Notes: generated from the letters alone by a model not told the origin. A DNA stretch of 46,324 bases from Hyella patelloides LEGE 07179 (GCF_900659865.1 NZ_LR213788.1:1-46324); one strand, 5' to 3'. Shown: positions 7,616 through 17,494, counted from the stretch's first letter. Translations and numbers: made by a program.

Positions 7616-10051
7616 ATGATGAAAAGCTGGCATTTATTAAATCAACAAATTGAGATCTGGCGACAGAAGTATAAACGCCAGTATAATCTGCTGAAAATTG
7701 GGGAAAAGCAGCCAAAACGCTTTCATAGATTGTGGCAACAGAAATCTCCCAAAAACTATAAGCGTCCTCGAAAAATCAAGCTTTTTGACTCGGTTGTCAT
7801 GTTATTTTTGGCAATTGTTCTCCTGACTGGGGTAGTAGGTTATCGTTTTTATAATCAGCCTCAGCTAACCGTAGGAAAAATCTCTCCGATAACCATCAAA
7901 GCTCCCAAAAGCGATCGCTTTGAAGACATTAGAACTACGATCGCCAAACGAAAAGAAGTACAAACGGGGATTGTTCCCATACTCAAACAAAATGAAGAGA
8001 CTACTGCGGAAATTAATTTAAAACTGTCTCAGTATTTGACGCAAATTGATAAATTAAGAGCTTTAATGGAGCCATTTCCTTTTGCCGATACTCAACTTTT
8101 GTCTCTAGGGACTCAACAGTATTTACGTTCTTGTTCTCAAGAAGGGCTAGATTTGATTTTAGAGCCTCCAATAACTATTGATGATAGTTCGGATTCTCCA
8201 GCTTTAAAGAAATATCCTAATTTTAATCTGAAAACGCAAAAAGCGATCGCTGAATGGGACGCTTATCGTCAGCAAACTACGGATGAAGATTTTCAGACAT
8301 TTCTTGCCGAACTTGAAATCGCTCGTTATCGCTACAGTCAAGGACAAAAACGATTAAAACAAAAACCGATTGGCAATTTTAACCAAGAAGAAATTACCAC
8401 TCTTTTAAGTTTAAGCGATCGCCTGTGGACAGTGACCAAAAACACCTTAATCTCTGCTAGTGAAAGGATACTCACCCAGGGGATTGCGCCAGGAATGCCG
8501 ACAGAGCTTTTAGAAAAAGCAGTTAATCTGCAATTAGGAGAGGAGTTGCCTATTTCTGTGTCGCAATGGGGGAATAATTTACTTTTAAGTGTATTAAGCC
8601 CCAATCTTCAAGAAGATCGACAGGCTACTTTAAACATTGCCGAAAAAGCAGCCCAAGCGATCGAGCCGATTACGGTAAGTATTGAAAAAGGTGCAATTAT
8701 TGTTGAAGAAGGGGAAATCATTTCTCAAGCTGATTTTGTGCTGCTAGATGGTTTTGGTTTGAGTCGTCGTGGGATTAATTGGGTGGGCTTACAAGCATCC
8801 GTCGTTATTGTGACCTTAGCGATCGCAATTTTCGTACTGTGTCAAAGACAAGCCTACGTGACGTTGCGCCATCGAGATTACTTGTTATTGTGTCTGTTAA
8901 CCCTTAGTGCGCCTCTTTTAAACATTTTTCAGGTTTCTTACCCTAATTTGCCCGCTCTTGGCTTGCTAGTGAGCAGTTTCTACACTCCTCCATTGGCGGT
9001 TTGTCATCTGAGTTTGGTTACGGGTTTAATCTTTTTTAGTAATCCTGCTATTAGTTGGATCTATCTGCTGGCGGGAAGTGCAGGGGGTTTATTGGCGGCA
9101 GCGATCGCTGGAAGGTTGCGCTCCAGGGAAGCTATTTCCAAGCTAGGAGTAATAGTTGGTCTAACTCAGGGGGGAATTTACTTTATTGCCAAACTGATTG
9201 TGAGTTCCAGTGCCATTACTATTTGGTCAGCAGTGTTACCAGATGCGATTATTTATGGTTTATGGGGTGTGGCTTGGTCAATTGTCGCTCTTGGAATATC
9301 ACCTTATTTAGAAAGGTTGTTTGATTTGATTACGCCAATTCGTTTGGCAGAACTATCTAACCCCAATTTACCGCTACTAAAAAGGTTAGCCACAGAAGCC
9401 CCAGGAACTTTTCAGCATACAATGTTTGTAGCTTCTTTAGCCGAAGCTGCTGCACGCGCTCTTAAGTGTAATGTAGAGTTAGTCAGAGCAGGTACTTTGT
9501 ATCATGATATCGGGAAAATGCACGATCCTTTAGGATTTATTGAAAATCAGATGGGAAATCCCAATAAACACGATGCCATAGACGATCCTTGGATCAGTGC
9601 CGAAATTATTAAAAAGCACGTCAGTGAAGGGTTGGTGATAGCCAAAAAATATGGTTTACCCAAAGCCATTCGCGATTTTATTCCCGAACATCAAGGTACT
9701 TTGTTGATCGCCTATTTTTATCACCAAGCTCAAGAAAAAAGTCAAAATAACCGTAATTTAGCAGTTTTAGAAGCTGATTTTCGCTACGTAGGGCCAACTC
9801 CCCAGTCAAAAGAAGCGGGTATTATGATGTTAGCAGATGGTTGTGAAGCAGCCATGCGATCGCTAAAAGATGCCACTCCCGAACAAGCTTTAGCTACAGT
9901 GAAAAAGATTTTTAAGGCTCGTTGGAAAGATCGACAATTGGTAGATAGTGGTTTGCGATATGAAGAGTTGCCAATTATTGCAGAAGTTTTTATCAGCGTT
10001 TGGCAACAGTTTAATCATAAGCGGATTGCCTATCCTAAAGATAGTAAATAA
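7616..10051 (+). CDS. 7TM-HD family c-di-AMP phosphodiesterase (PgpH type)
   Basis: 811 residues with the PgpH layout: a short basic cytosolic start, one membrane helix (about 58-78), a large extracytoplasmic 7TMR-HDED-type domain (about 85-385), a block of about seven membrane helices (about 388-580), and a C-terminal cytosolic HD domain. The HD site is intact: FQHTMF, then YHDIGKMHDP with the HD pair near 629-630, HVSEG and PEHQG. PgpH proteins hydrolyse the second messenger c-di-AMP, which controls osmolyte and potassium handling. Two adjacent ATGs (7616, 7619) are possible starts. Followed 82 bp later by a GTPase gene on the same strand, so possibly an operon. Confidence 0.9.
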   Translation: MMKSWHLLNQQIEIWRQKYKRQYNLLKIGEKQPKRFHRLWQQKSPKNYKRPRKIKLFDSVVMLFLAIVLLTGVVGYRFYNQPQLTVGKISPITIKAPKSDRFEDIRTTIAKRKEVQTGIVPILKQNEETTAEINLKLSQYLTQIDKLRALMEPFPFADTQLLSLGTQQYLRSCSQEGLDLILEPPITIDDSSDSPALKKYPNFNLKTQKAIAEWDAYRQQTTDEDFQTFLAELEIARYRYSQGQKRLKQKPIGNFNQEEITTLLSLSDRLWTVTKNTLISASERILTQGIAPGMPTELLEKAVNLQLGEELPISVSQWGNNLLLSVLSPNLQEDRQATLNIAEKAAQAIEPITVSIEKGAIIVEEGEIISQADFVLLDGFGLSRRGINWVGLQASVVIVTLAIAIFVLCQRQAYVTLRHRDYLLLCLLTLSAPLLNIFQVSYPNLPALGLLVSSFYTPPLAVCHLSLVTGLIFFSNPAISWIYLLAGSAGGLLAAAIAGRLRSREAISKLGVIVGLTQGGIYFIAKLIVSSSAITIWSAVLPDAIIYGLWGVAWSIVALGISPYLERLFDLITPIRLAELSNPNLPLLKRLATEAPGTFQHTMFVASLAEAAARALKCNVELVRAGTLYHDIGKMHDPLGFIENQMGNPNKHDAIDDPWISAEIIKKHVSEGLVIAKKYGLPKAIRDFIPEHQGTLLIAYFYHQAQEKSQNNRNLAVLEADFRYVGPTPQSKEAGIMMLADGCEAAMRSLKDATPEQALATVKKIFKARWKDRQLVDSGLRYEELPIIAEVFISVWQQFNHKRIAYPKDSK

Positions 10052-10133
10052 TAATTCAGTCAGGAGACAGAGATCGCTATATTGATAAGTAACCGACAAC
10101 GAATAAAGACTTTTTCTGATTCCTTGAATATCT

Positions 10134-11486
10134 GTGAAACAAAAACAAGACAACCACTTTAATCGCGCTCGTGCTAGTTTACAGCAAGCAATTTCTTGGT
10201 ATGGTAACTTTCGCCGTCATGGGCAATATCCCCCCGATGAAACTCTACAAACAACAGTGCGGGATGATTTAAAATCCCTGAAAAATGCTTTAGATAAATT
10301 AGATTGCAAAGTATTACGCATCTCGACTTTTGGTTTGGTTAGTTGTGGAAAGTCTTCCGTAATTAATGCTTTAGTAGGACAAGAGGTGTTTAAAACTGGA
10401 GCTTTAAATGGGGTAACACAATTTCCGCAGTCGATATCTTGGCAACCTGAAAGTGAAGAAATAGAAGTCGAATTAATTGATACCCCTGGTATTGATGAAA
10501 TGGGAGGAGAAGCGAGGGCAAATATGGCGCGAGAAATCGCCCAAAAATCGGATTTAATTTTATTTGTTTTAGCAGGAGATATTACCCGCACCGAGTATTT
10601 AGTCTTGTCTCAACTCAGACAAAGCCAGAAACCAATAGTAATCGTCTTTAATAAAATCGATCTCTATCCCGATAAAGATCGTCAAAGCATTTATAATCAG
10701 TTGCAATTAGTCAATTCAGCAGGTATTGGAGACAGGTTAGAGCAGTTTATCTCTCAAGATGAAATTGTTATGGTATCAGCTAAACCCCAACCAATCCAAG
10801 TGCGTCAAGAAACTTCAGAAGGCATAATTTCCCATACTTGGGAAACTGCACCGCCTCAGATTACAGAATTAGAAGAAACCATCTTACGTATTATCTCACG
10901 AGAAGGGCGATCGCTATTGGCTTTAAATGCGTTGGTACAAGCTAGGAATGCCGAAACCAATATTGCGCGTAAAACTATTGCCATCAGAGGAAAATCGGCT
11001 CAAGACATTATTTGGCAATATGCTAAGTATAAAACTCTAGCAGTGGCAGCTAATCCTGTTCCTTTACTGGATGTTGCAGGGGGATTTCTCTTCGATTTGG
11101 GGTTAATTCGTGCTTTGGCTAAATTATATGGTTTACCAATTACTGGTTATGAAGCAGGGGAGCTTTGGCGCAAAATTCTGGCTAGCTCTGGCGGTTTATT
11201 ATTAGGAGAAATTAGTAGTAATTTGGTTTTGGGTGTGGGTAAAGGGGGTGCTGCAATGATGGCAGCTTTTAATAGCCCAGGAGCTTTTATAACCTATACT
11301 GGAACTGCGGGAGTTCAAGGTGCGATCGCGGGTTATGGGGCTTATGTAGTGGGTAAAGTAACTCAGGTTTACTTAGAGCAGGGTTGCACTTGGGGCGATT
11401 TAGGTGCTTCTACTGTAATTGCTGAAATATTATCACAGGTAGAGCCAAATACAATTATTTATCGTCTCAAACAAGAATTGTGGTGA
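10134..11486 (+). CDS. Era/Der-like GTPase with C-terminal DUF697-type domain
   Basis: 450 residues from a GTG start. The GTPase domain shows G1 GLVSCGKSS (about 67-75), a Thr in the switch-I region, G3 DTPG (about 117), and G4 NKID (about 172). The C-terminal part (about 290-450) is rich in Gly/Ala hydrophobic helices (PVPLLDVAGGFLFDLGLI, GGAAMMAAFNSPGAF, GAIAGYGAYVVGK), typical of DUF697-type membrane-associated GTPases found in cyanobacteria. The cellular process served by this family is not established. Position after the 7TM-HD gene suggests co-expression. Alternative label: dynamin-like small GTPase. Confidence 0.8.
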   Translation: MKQKQDNHFNRARASLQQAISWYGNFRRHGQYPPDETLQTTVRDDLKSLKNALDKLDCKVLRISTFGLVSCGKSSVINALVGQEVFKTGALNGVTQFPQSISWQPESEEIEVELIDTPGIDEMGGEARANMAREIAQKSDLILFVLAGDITRTEYLVLSQLRQSQKPIVIVFNKIDLYPDKDRQSIYNQLQLVNSAGIGDRLEQFISQDEIVMVSAKPQPIQVRQETSEGIISHTWETAPPQITELEETILRIISREGRSLLALNALVQARNAETNIARKTIAIRGKSAQDIIWQYAKYKTLAVAANPVPLLDVAGGFLFDLGLIRALAKLYGLPITGYEAGELWRKILASSGGLLLGEISSNLVLGVGKGGAAMMAAFNSPGAFITYTGTAGVQGAIAGYGAYVVGKVTQVYLEQGCTWGDLGASTVIAEILSQVEPNTIIYRLKQELW

Positions 11487-11526
11487 TAGTTAATAGCTAA
11501 TAGTATATTCGTGAAAAATTAACTAT
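11486..11526. terminator. Possible bidirectional hairpin between convergent genes
   Basis: ATAGTTAAT (11486-11494) and ATTAACTAT (11518-11526) form a 9-bp AT-rich inverted repeat across the short gap between the GTPase gene and the convergent gene at 11528. No T-run follows either arm, so termination is only a suggestion. Confidence 0.3.
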
Positions 11527-11527
11527 A

Positions 11528-12709
11528 CTATAATTTAATAGCGATCGCTAAGTGTTCGACTAATTGATGATCTAAGAGCTTTTCAGGTTTGGCTGTGGAG
11601 TTGGCTAAGCTGTAGATACGATTGCCATTGGTGTAGATAATAGAACCATCAGTAGCTACATCATAGTATAAAACTCCGTCAGCAAGTGCTTTTTCTGTGC
11701 CATCGGCTGTTCTACAGATTAATTGCCAAGAATTGGGGACTAAAGCGGGAACATCTCCTTCTTTAAGGTTTTTATTTTTAGGTAGCTTTTGAAGATCGAT
11801 TAAATCACCCCAAACTTGCATTTTTTGTTCTTCTGAAGGTTGAGCTTCACCCACTTTCATGAGGGGTTTACCAGTAAAAGTTACAGCAAAGAAATTGAGT
11901 ATTTGATATACCGTATTGGCTAAACGCAGAGGAAGCAATAGGATGTCTTTGATAACACTCCAGAAACTTGTTTGTTGACGCTGATTACTGTAGGGACGAC
12001 GGATATAATAAAGTGCGCCATCAGCCGTCATTTGGGGTTCGAGAAAATCATAATTTTCATCTTCGGCTAAACAACTGATATCACCAGCATCAAAATCTAA
12101 TTTTTCAATCCGAAAAGGACTTCTATTGATAGCAAATCCTTGAGGGTTACGTGCAATACCCGCAGATTGATAGACTAAAGCTTTATTTATTCCAGGTAGC
12201 CAATAGGGTGCGAGATCGATAGAGTCTCCTTCGGTAATATCATTTGGTCTAGCACCATCAATAGGCATAATAGCAATGTTGGCAGTACCGTCTTTTTGTT
12301 GTGTGGTACAAGCAATTAATTCTTCTCGTTCGTGAACATGGAGATGTTGAATTAAAAACTCAGAGCCATGATATAGGCGTTTTTCTTTAATGCGATCTTT
12401 GTCTAGGGTAAAAAGTCCTCCGACATCTCCGACATTTAGTGAGTAGTAAATTTTTCCTCGATCGTCACAACAGACACTAGAGAGCTTAACTGGCGTAGGG
12501 GTATTGGCTTGTTCTTCCATTTGCTTCAGCATTTGGGGAGGAACGCGATTCGCCATCGTACTCTGGTTGCGAAAGATATTCCGTCGTTGAATTTGTAGCA
12601 TTCTTGCTTGGGTAGCTTCCCCAAATTCACTACCGATAATGCGATATGGCGCACCAGCAAGCTTTAAGTGGAGTTTATCCCCTGCGATATAAAGAAAGTC
12701 AATATCCAT
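11528..12709 (-). CDS. Conserved hypothetical protein, propeller-like repeats
   Basis: 393 residues, no signal peptide. The sequence has repeated short beta-strand units ending in aromatic or aspartate turns (GKIYYSLNVGDVGGLFTLDKD, TADGALYYIRRPYS, VATDGSIIYTNGNRIYSL), which suggests a WD40/TolB-like beta-propeller. A hydrophobic stretch near 248-270 (FWSVIKDILLLPLRLANTVY) could be a membrane-associating helix. Most likely a cyanobacterial conserved protein of unknown function; I do not recognise a named family. It is convergent with the GTPase gene and 110 bp downstream of the SLC13 permease gene on the same strand. Confidence 0.65.
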   Translation of the reverse strand: MDIDFLYIAGDKLHLKLAGAPYRIIGSEFGEATQARMLQIQRRNIFRNQSTMANRVPPQMLKQMEEQANTPTPVKLSSVCCDDRGKIYYSLNVGDVGGLFTLDKDRIKEKRLYHGSEFLIQHLHVHEREELIACTTQQKDGTANIAIMPIDGARPNDITEGDSIDLAPYWLPGINKALVYQSAGIARNPQGFAINRSPFRIEKLDFDAGDISCLAEDENYDFLEPQMTADGALYYIRRPYSNQRQQTSFWSVIKDILLLPLRLANTVYQILNFFAVTFTGKPLMKVGEAQPSEEQKMQVWGDLIDLQKLPKNKNLKEGDVPALVPNSWQLICRTADGTEKALADGVLYYDVATDGSIIYTNGNRIYSLANSTAKPEKLLDHQLVEHLAIAIKL

Positions 12710-12819
12710 TTATTAATTTAAAAGCAACTATTCATTGTCTAGAGTTTCCGAAATAGTCTTGAGCAAAATCAGTAATCGGACTTAATTATTGGTTATTGGG
12801 GTGTTCAGAATGGTTTGTG

Positions 12820-14610
12820 TTACAAGCCATAGAGCAAAATAATTAAAGCAGGAGTAATCACCGCCAGTAAAATACTTAGAGGTGTTCCCAAGCGAACAAA
12901 ATCAACAAACTTATAACCTCCTGGTCCGTATATCATGGTGTTGGTTTGATAACCGATAGGAGTCATAAAGCTATTAGAAGCTGCAAAAGTAATAGCAAAC
13001 ATTACAGATATGGGATTAATTCCCAAAGAGGTTGCTACCTTAACACTTAAAGGAATCATCAGTAATACCGCAGCATTATTGGATAAAATGGCAGTCAACA
13101 AAGAGGTAATGATGTAAAAGAACATCAAAATCCAGTAACCAGATAAGTGATTTCCTACTGCGAGTAAGGGTTTTGCTAACAATTCTGTCGCGCCAGAGTT
13201 ATCCATTGCGGTACTCAGGGGGATTAAACCAGCTAAGAGAAAAATAACGTCCCAACGTACTGCACCATAAATTTCCCCTGGTTTGAGACAACCCGTCAAT
13301 ACCATTAAGATAACTCCAGCTAAAGCACTCACCATAATAGGAATTAAATTGAAAGCAGAAACAGCAACTACTCCCAGACAGATACCCACAGCAACTTTGG
13401 CTTTATCAATTCGTAAGTTGTCGACATCTCGCTGTTCTAAAACTAATAATTCTCGCGAATTTTGTAAACCACGAAAACTTTGTTTGGGACCTTGAACTAA
13501 CAGTAAGTCACCGAAACGTAGGGGTACTTTTCCCAGTCTTTCTCTAATTAATTCTTGTCCTCGGCGAATTGCAAGAACTGTACCATTGTATCTTTGTCGG
13601 AAACGTAAATCTTTGAGAGTAGAGCCAATTAAACGAGAGTTAGAAAGTATTAGTATCTCGCCAATTTTTTCTTCTCCTGTGTTTAATTCTTCTTGTAAAG
13701 ATTCCTGATTAAATTTGACATCTGGTAAAATTTCGATCGCTCTTTCATCTTTGATTTGTAATAATACTTCTCGACTACCTCTAACAATTAAAATATCTCC
13801 TCGATCGATTGTTTTATCACCAATAGGTTGAGGAAAGTGAGTTCCATCATGAATTAATTCTAAAACGTCAATATCAAATTGACGCTGGACACCGCTTTCA
13901 TTGAGAGTTCTACCTACCAAGCTAGAATTGGTTGCGACGACAACCTCTGTTACATAATCATCTAATTCATAACTTTGACCAATCTTACCATTACGAGGTT
14001 TTTTTCTACTAGGTAGAATTCGTGGAGTAAAAAAAGCTAAATAAGCTAACCCTACAATAAAAACAATTGTGCCTAAAGCTGTGAACTGAAATACTTTAAA
14101 TTCACCATAGCCTAATTGTGCCGATAATCCACTGGCTAAAATATTAGTAGATGTTCCAATTAAAGTTAGCGTCCCCCCTAAAATAGAAGCAAAAGATAAA
14201 GGCATCAAGAGCTTGGAAACAGAAATCCCTAACTTGCGACACCAGTCTTCAATAATAGGAATAAAAATGGCGACTACTGCGGTGTTATTAATAAAAGCAC
14301 TAACAGGGCCAACAATGATACCCATTACTAATATTTGTTGCACAATGCTTTTACCACCCTTGGTAATCAGTAAATCTCTCACTACTTGAATTGCACCAGT
14401 ACGAGTTACTCCCGCACTCAGGATAAACATGGCCATTACTGTAATAGTGGCTGTGTTACCAAAACCCGCAATTCCTTGCTCTGGAGTTACTAATCCTAGT
14501 AACATTAACACGATCGCCACAACTAAAGCGGTAAAATCTACAGGTAGCCATTCAAAAACGAAAGCAATTAAGGCAAGACTTAAAACACTAAGGGTAAGAA
14601 CAATCGCCAT
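12820..14610 (-). CDS. SLC13/DASS-type permease with two RCK_C (TrkA-C) domains
   Basis: 596 residues. The N-terminal half has about six membrane helices with FGNTATITVMAMFILSAGV and NNTAVVAIFIPII, the first transporter repeat. A cytosolic insert (about 205-375) holds two TrkA-C/RCK_C-like domains, each with the RG-hydrophobic turn (IDRGDILIVRG, LRFGDLLLVQG). The C-terminal half repeats the transporter fold with SNNAAVLLMIPL and NSFMTPIGYQTN. Such proteins move anions such as sulfate, dicarboxylates or arsenite, commonly sodium-coupled; the substrate cannot be told here. RCK_C domains usually bind small ligands and gate transport. Confidence 0.88.
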   Translation of the reverse strand: MAIVLTLSVLSLALIAFVFEWLPVDFTALVVAIVLMLLGLVTPEQGIAGFGNTATITVMAMFILSAGVTRTGAIQVVRDLLITKGGKSIVQQILVMGIIVGPVSAFINNTAVVAIFIPIIEDWCRKLGISVSKLLMPLSFASILGGTLTLIGTSTNILASGLSAQLGYGEFKVFQFTALGTIVFIVGLAYLAFFTPRILPSRKKPRNGKIGQSYELDDYVTEVVVATNSSLVGRTLNESGVQRQFDIDVLELIHDGTHFPQPIGDKTIDRGDILIVRGSREVLLQIKDERAIEILPDVKFNQESLQEELNTGEEKIGEILILSNSRLIGSTLKDLRFRQRYNGTVLAIRRGQELIRERLGKVPLRFGDLLLVQGPKQSFRGLQNSRELLVLEQRDVDNLRIDKAKVAVGICLGVVAVSAFNLIPIMVSALAGVILMVLTGCLKPGEIYGAVRWDVIFLLAGLIPLSTAMDNSGATELLAKPLLAVGNHLSGYWILMFFYIITSLLTAILSNNAAVLLMIPLSVKVATSLGINPISVMFAITFAASNSFMTPIGYQTNTMIYGPGGYKFVDFVRLGTPLSILLAVITPALIILLYGL

Positions 14611-14904
14611 GAACGTAGGTTAAATTTTAAGATCAAGATATTGTTAATAAGGTTGAAAATCCTCAAAGAATATAACCCATACAAACAAAAGATTAGATAA
14701 AAATGCGTAACTATTACAAGTATTATGTAAAATCAACTACAGTTTTATTCTAATCTAAATTATTTATGTTTCGATTATCCCAAAGATTATCAAGTAAACA
14801 ATAAAGATTTAGCAAAGTTTTACTATTTAGTAAGAATATTACACTAAGTATCTATGAAGTTGCGATCGCATATTAATGATTAAAGACCAATTATTGATTA
14901 TTAG

Positions 14905-16119
14905 CTAGCTGGATGATTTACAATTTAGTGACAATTCACTAAATTGTTGCCAACAAAGATACAAAGCGCGAGGTACATGAAAACAGCCTTTCCATTTACC
15001 TCCTTTGAGATTCAAAAGTACTTCTCCACGACGATTAAGATAGCCAAATATTTCACCATGTTGAGTGTCTACAAAGTGATTCCAAGTATACTCGTGTACC
15101 CTTTGATACCATTGCCAACATTCCTCTTTTTGAGTTAGTAAATAACCCATCGATAAGGCTACTAAAGTTTCTAAATGTACCCACCATAATTTTTGATTCC
15201 ATTCTAATTGTTGGGTTGGATAACCTTTAGCATCTAAGAAATAATAGATTCCGCCGTACTGTTCATCCCAACCAAAATTAAGAATACTTAAAACTACTTC
15301 TACTGCTCGCTCTATTAATACTCGATCTCCCCGACGACGAGCAATATCCATCACAAACCACATTGCTTCTATACCATGACCAGGATTAATTAATCTACCA
15401 TCAAAACAGTCGATATGTGAGCCATTCAAAGTAACATTTTCATAGAGTAAGCCTTGCTCTGGGTCTAAAAAATCTGTCATAATTTCTCGAACAGTACGAT
15501 CTAGGATGTTCTGTAAGCGATCTCGCAGAGATCCGCTTCGCGGGACGCTTTTTAGTAGCCAATCCATTTCTAAAGATAAGTTAGCCAAAATCATCGGTAC
15601 AGCTAAAGTTTTCATCACTCTCGTCCCAGGATAAACTTTACTATATTTTCCCTTGGGATTATCTTGACGACGTAGTACATTATTGTAAGCTTGTAAGGCT
15701 ATTTCTTGAGCTTGGGAATCACCAGATGCTTTAGCATATTGACTAAATGCCATTGCTGCAAAACAATCAGAAAAAATATTGTAAGGCTGTATTAATGGCT
15801 CTCCTTTTCTGTTTAAAGCAAAATACCAATTTCCTTCTTCATCTCTGCCATGTTTGGCTAAAAAGTCCGCTCCATTTTTGGCAATTTCTAACCATTCTTC
15901 TTTTGATTCAAGTTGATTATAAAACCAAGAAAAAGTCCATAGCTGTCGATTTTGTAACCAAATAAATTTATCGGTATCATATACTTTTCCTTCGCGATCC
16001 AAACAAGTAAAATAGCCCCCTTGTTCCCAGTCAAGAGAATATCTTTCCCAAAAGGGAATTACATTATCGAGTAAAGTAGTTTGATAAACTTCTGCTAATT
16101 CAATAAATTTTTGCCTCAT
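14905..16119 (-). CDS. AGE family epimerase (N-acylglucosamine 2-epimerase type)
   Basis: 404 residues from the ATG at 16119, chosen because GAGG lies five bases upstream; a TTG at 16134 in frame would add five residues. The enzyme family interconverts N-acetylglucosamine and N-acetylmannosamine using an (alpha/alpha)6 barrel. Visible signatures: [46 protein letters not shown] with the catalytic-region His, and [13 protein letters not shown] near the C-terminus. Compared with the Synechocystis enzyme as I remember it, this protein carries about ten extra residues ([11 protein letters not shown]) after MDWLL, encoded by a hairpin repeat at 15517-15548. Confidence 0.88.
   Translation of the reverse strand: MRQKFIELAEVYQTTLLDNVIPFWERYSLDWEQGGYFTCLDREGKVYDTDKFIWLQNRQLWTFSWFYNQLESKEEWLEIAKNGADFLAKHGRDEEGNWYFALNRKGEPLIQPYNIFSDCFAAMAFSQYAKASGDSQAQEIALQAYNNVLRRQDNPKGKYSKVYPGTRVMKTLAVPMILANLSLEMDWLLKSVPRSGSLRDRLQNILDRTVREIMTDFLDPEQGLLYENVTLNGSHIDCFDGRLINPGHGIEAMWFVMDIARRRGDRVLIERAVEVVLSILNFGWDEQYGGIYYFLDAKGYPTQQLEWNQKLWWVHLETLVALSMGYLLTQKEECWQWYQRVHEYTWNHFVDTQHGEIFGYLNRRGEVLLNLKGGKWKGCFHVPRALYLCWQQFSELSLNCKSSS
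15517..15548. repeat. Double-hairpin repeat read through inside AGE epimerase gene
   Basis: Begins GCGATCTCGCAGAGATC, a perfect 6-bp stem GATCTC/GAGATC with loop GCA, followed by CCGCTTCGCGG, a second GC-rich hairpin. It shares its first nine bases with the 34-nt repeats at 6709 and 46222. It encodes the extra peptide [11 protein letters not shown] without breaking the frame. Confidence 0.7.
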
Positions 16120-16134
16120 ACATACCTCATTCAA

Positions 16135-16673
16135 CTTCCATAGAGCTTAGAGTTTATAGTATTTGCCAATAATTTTACCCTTTGGATTAATTACAGATGC
16201 TGATTATAAGTCTAGTGTGTTTTTAGTTCTGTTTGCTGTGGGAATACCCATACATCCTCTCATTATTTCTTTTAGATTCCTGTAACTCAAAGTTAACCGC
16301 ACCAAACTTGAGTAATTTTCTTCTTGCTATCATATTCATAATTTTGTGGACATTTTGTGGACAAATGAATTCTCAGAAATAATTGATTATTAAATTCAAC
16401 ATAGAAATCAATTGAGAAGCAGACGGGAATATTCCCCTAACTGAGAAACTGATCTTAAATTAAGCAATCATCGGGAAGAACCAGAGAAGGAATCGTGAAA
16501 AAATGGATAATAAGTAGTTTATTAGTACTGTAAAAACTCGATCGGGTTTTCTTGTTATCATTACTCCTAGTTTTTCTGTACTTAGAAGTTCTCTTTTATA
16601 CTTTCCATACATCCTCTGATTGTTTTTCGGAAATTTCAGCTTTTTTTACCGTATTTCAACAAGGATGAAGCTA
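16135..16673. other. Non-coding stretch with direct repeats and relic-like ORF
   Basis: No supported gene. Two things stand out. CCATACATCCTCT occurs at 16248-16260 and again at 16605-16617, each followed by a similar AT-rich tract. ATTTTGTGGAC is tandemly doubled at 16341-16362. At 16495 a GTG after AAGGA opens MKKWIISSLLVL and stops at once, resembling the start of a lost secreted protein. Confidence 0.4.
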
Positions 16674-17033
16674 ATGACTACTATGCAAATCGACAACGAA
16701 ACTACTTACTTAGGTCGGTTAAATGAAGCGATCGCAGCGAGCCAAAATTTACTGACCAATTTTGCATTTAAAGATGGAGTTTTAGCAGATTTTAGTAATG
16801 CATTTGGTTCGAGATTTGATCGCCGAGCAACTTTAGCTTTAGTTAATCAATGGCAAAATGGCGAATTTGATATATTACCCGACTATGTTTCAATTTTTGT
16901 AAACGCTCCCTGTCCCCAGGTTCAATTACCAGGCGTAATCGACATACCCAAGCTGCATATAAACTTGATAGACGCTGAGCAACCCAGAGCAAAGACATCT
17001 GGGGCTGGGGTGGTACGAACTTGGTTTTTTTAA
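16674..17033 (+). CDS. Short hypothetical protein, possibly a truncated N-terminal fragment
   Basis: 119 residues from the ATG at 16674, preceded by AAGGA at eight bases spacing; in-frame ATGs at 16665 and 16683 are alternatives. The first 75 residues look genuinely coding: GRLNEAIAASQNLLTNFA, then FSNAFGSRFDRR and WQNGEFDILPDYV. From memory this resembles the N-terminal region of cyanobacterial secreted repeat proteins, in which the next segment continues for hundreds of residues. Here the sequence loses coherence after about residue 75 and ends in VVRTWFF, so it may be a decayed remnant. No signal peptide. Homology is tentative. Confidence 0.4.
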   Translation: MTTMQIDNETTYLGRLNEAIAASQNLLTNFAFKDGVLADFSNAFGSRFDRRATLALVNQWQNGEFDILPDYVSIFVNAPCPQVQLPGVIDIPKLHINLIDAEQPRAKTSGAGVVRTWFF

Positions 17034-17131
17034 ATGATTGCAATTGCATTTTTACAGAAATCAGGTGTTGGTAATTTGAACGCAGAAGGGAATGCTTCCC
17101 CTCAACCCAACCATTGCCCTCGAAATTAATT

Positions 17132-17299
17132 TCAATCGTACAAAGCTGCGAATAAATCCACTATTTTGCCTGGGTCGGCTTCATCAATTCTAATTGAGCC
17201 ATAAAAAAGTATGGAATAATCTTTTAGTATGACAGTTAACTGGTTGTCCATGCTCCAAGACGAAACTCCTAGATTTTTCTTTCCAAAGCTTCTGCTCAT
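17132..17299 (-). CDS. Small hypothetical protein, 55 residues
   Basis: Reverse-strand frame from ATG at 17299 to TGA at 17132. The product begins MSRSFGKKNLGVSSW and continues with alternating strand- and helix-like segments (QLTVILKDYSILFYG, then DEADPGKIVDLFAALYD). Composition looks protein-like and it ends on a helix, but I do not recognise it. The frame stays open only a few codons upstream of the ATG. It lies in a 460-bp gap otherwise without genes and could also be the end of a decayed longer gene. Confidence 0.4.
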   Translation of the reverse strand: MSRSFGKKNLGVSSWSMDNQLTVILKDYSILFYGSIRIDEADPGKIVDLFAALYD

Positions 17300-17494
17300 C
17301 ACGCCTTGTAAAATGATTAACTAATCTACAAGAATAGGATTGAGTATTAGGTGGCTTAAGCCTTCTGCTATGTCATGCTTGAAAGTTCTCTGACAGTCTA
17401 GTTTATTAGCAAGAAAATCACAAAAAATTAGCTAAGCTAGAAAATTGCTATAGTATCTTAACTAATTACCGATCAATGGTTAAATAATAAATAA

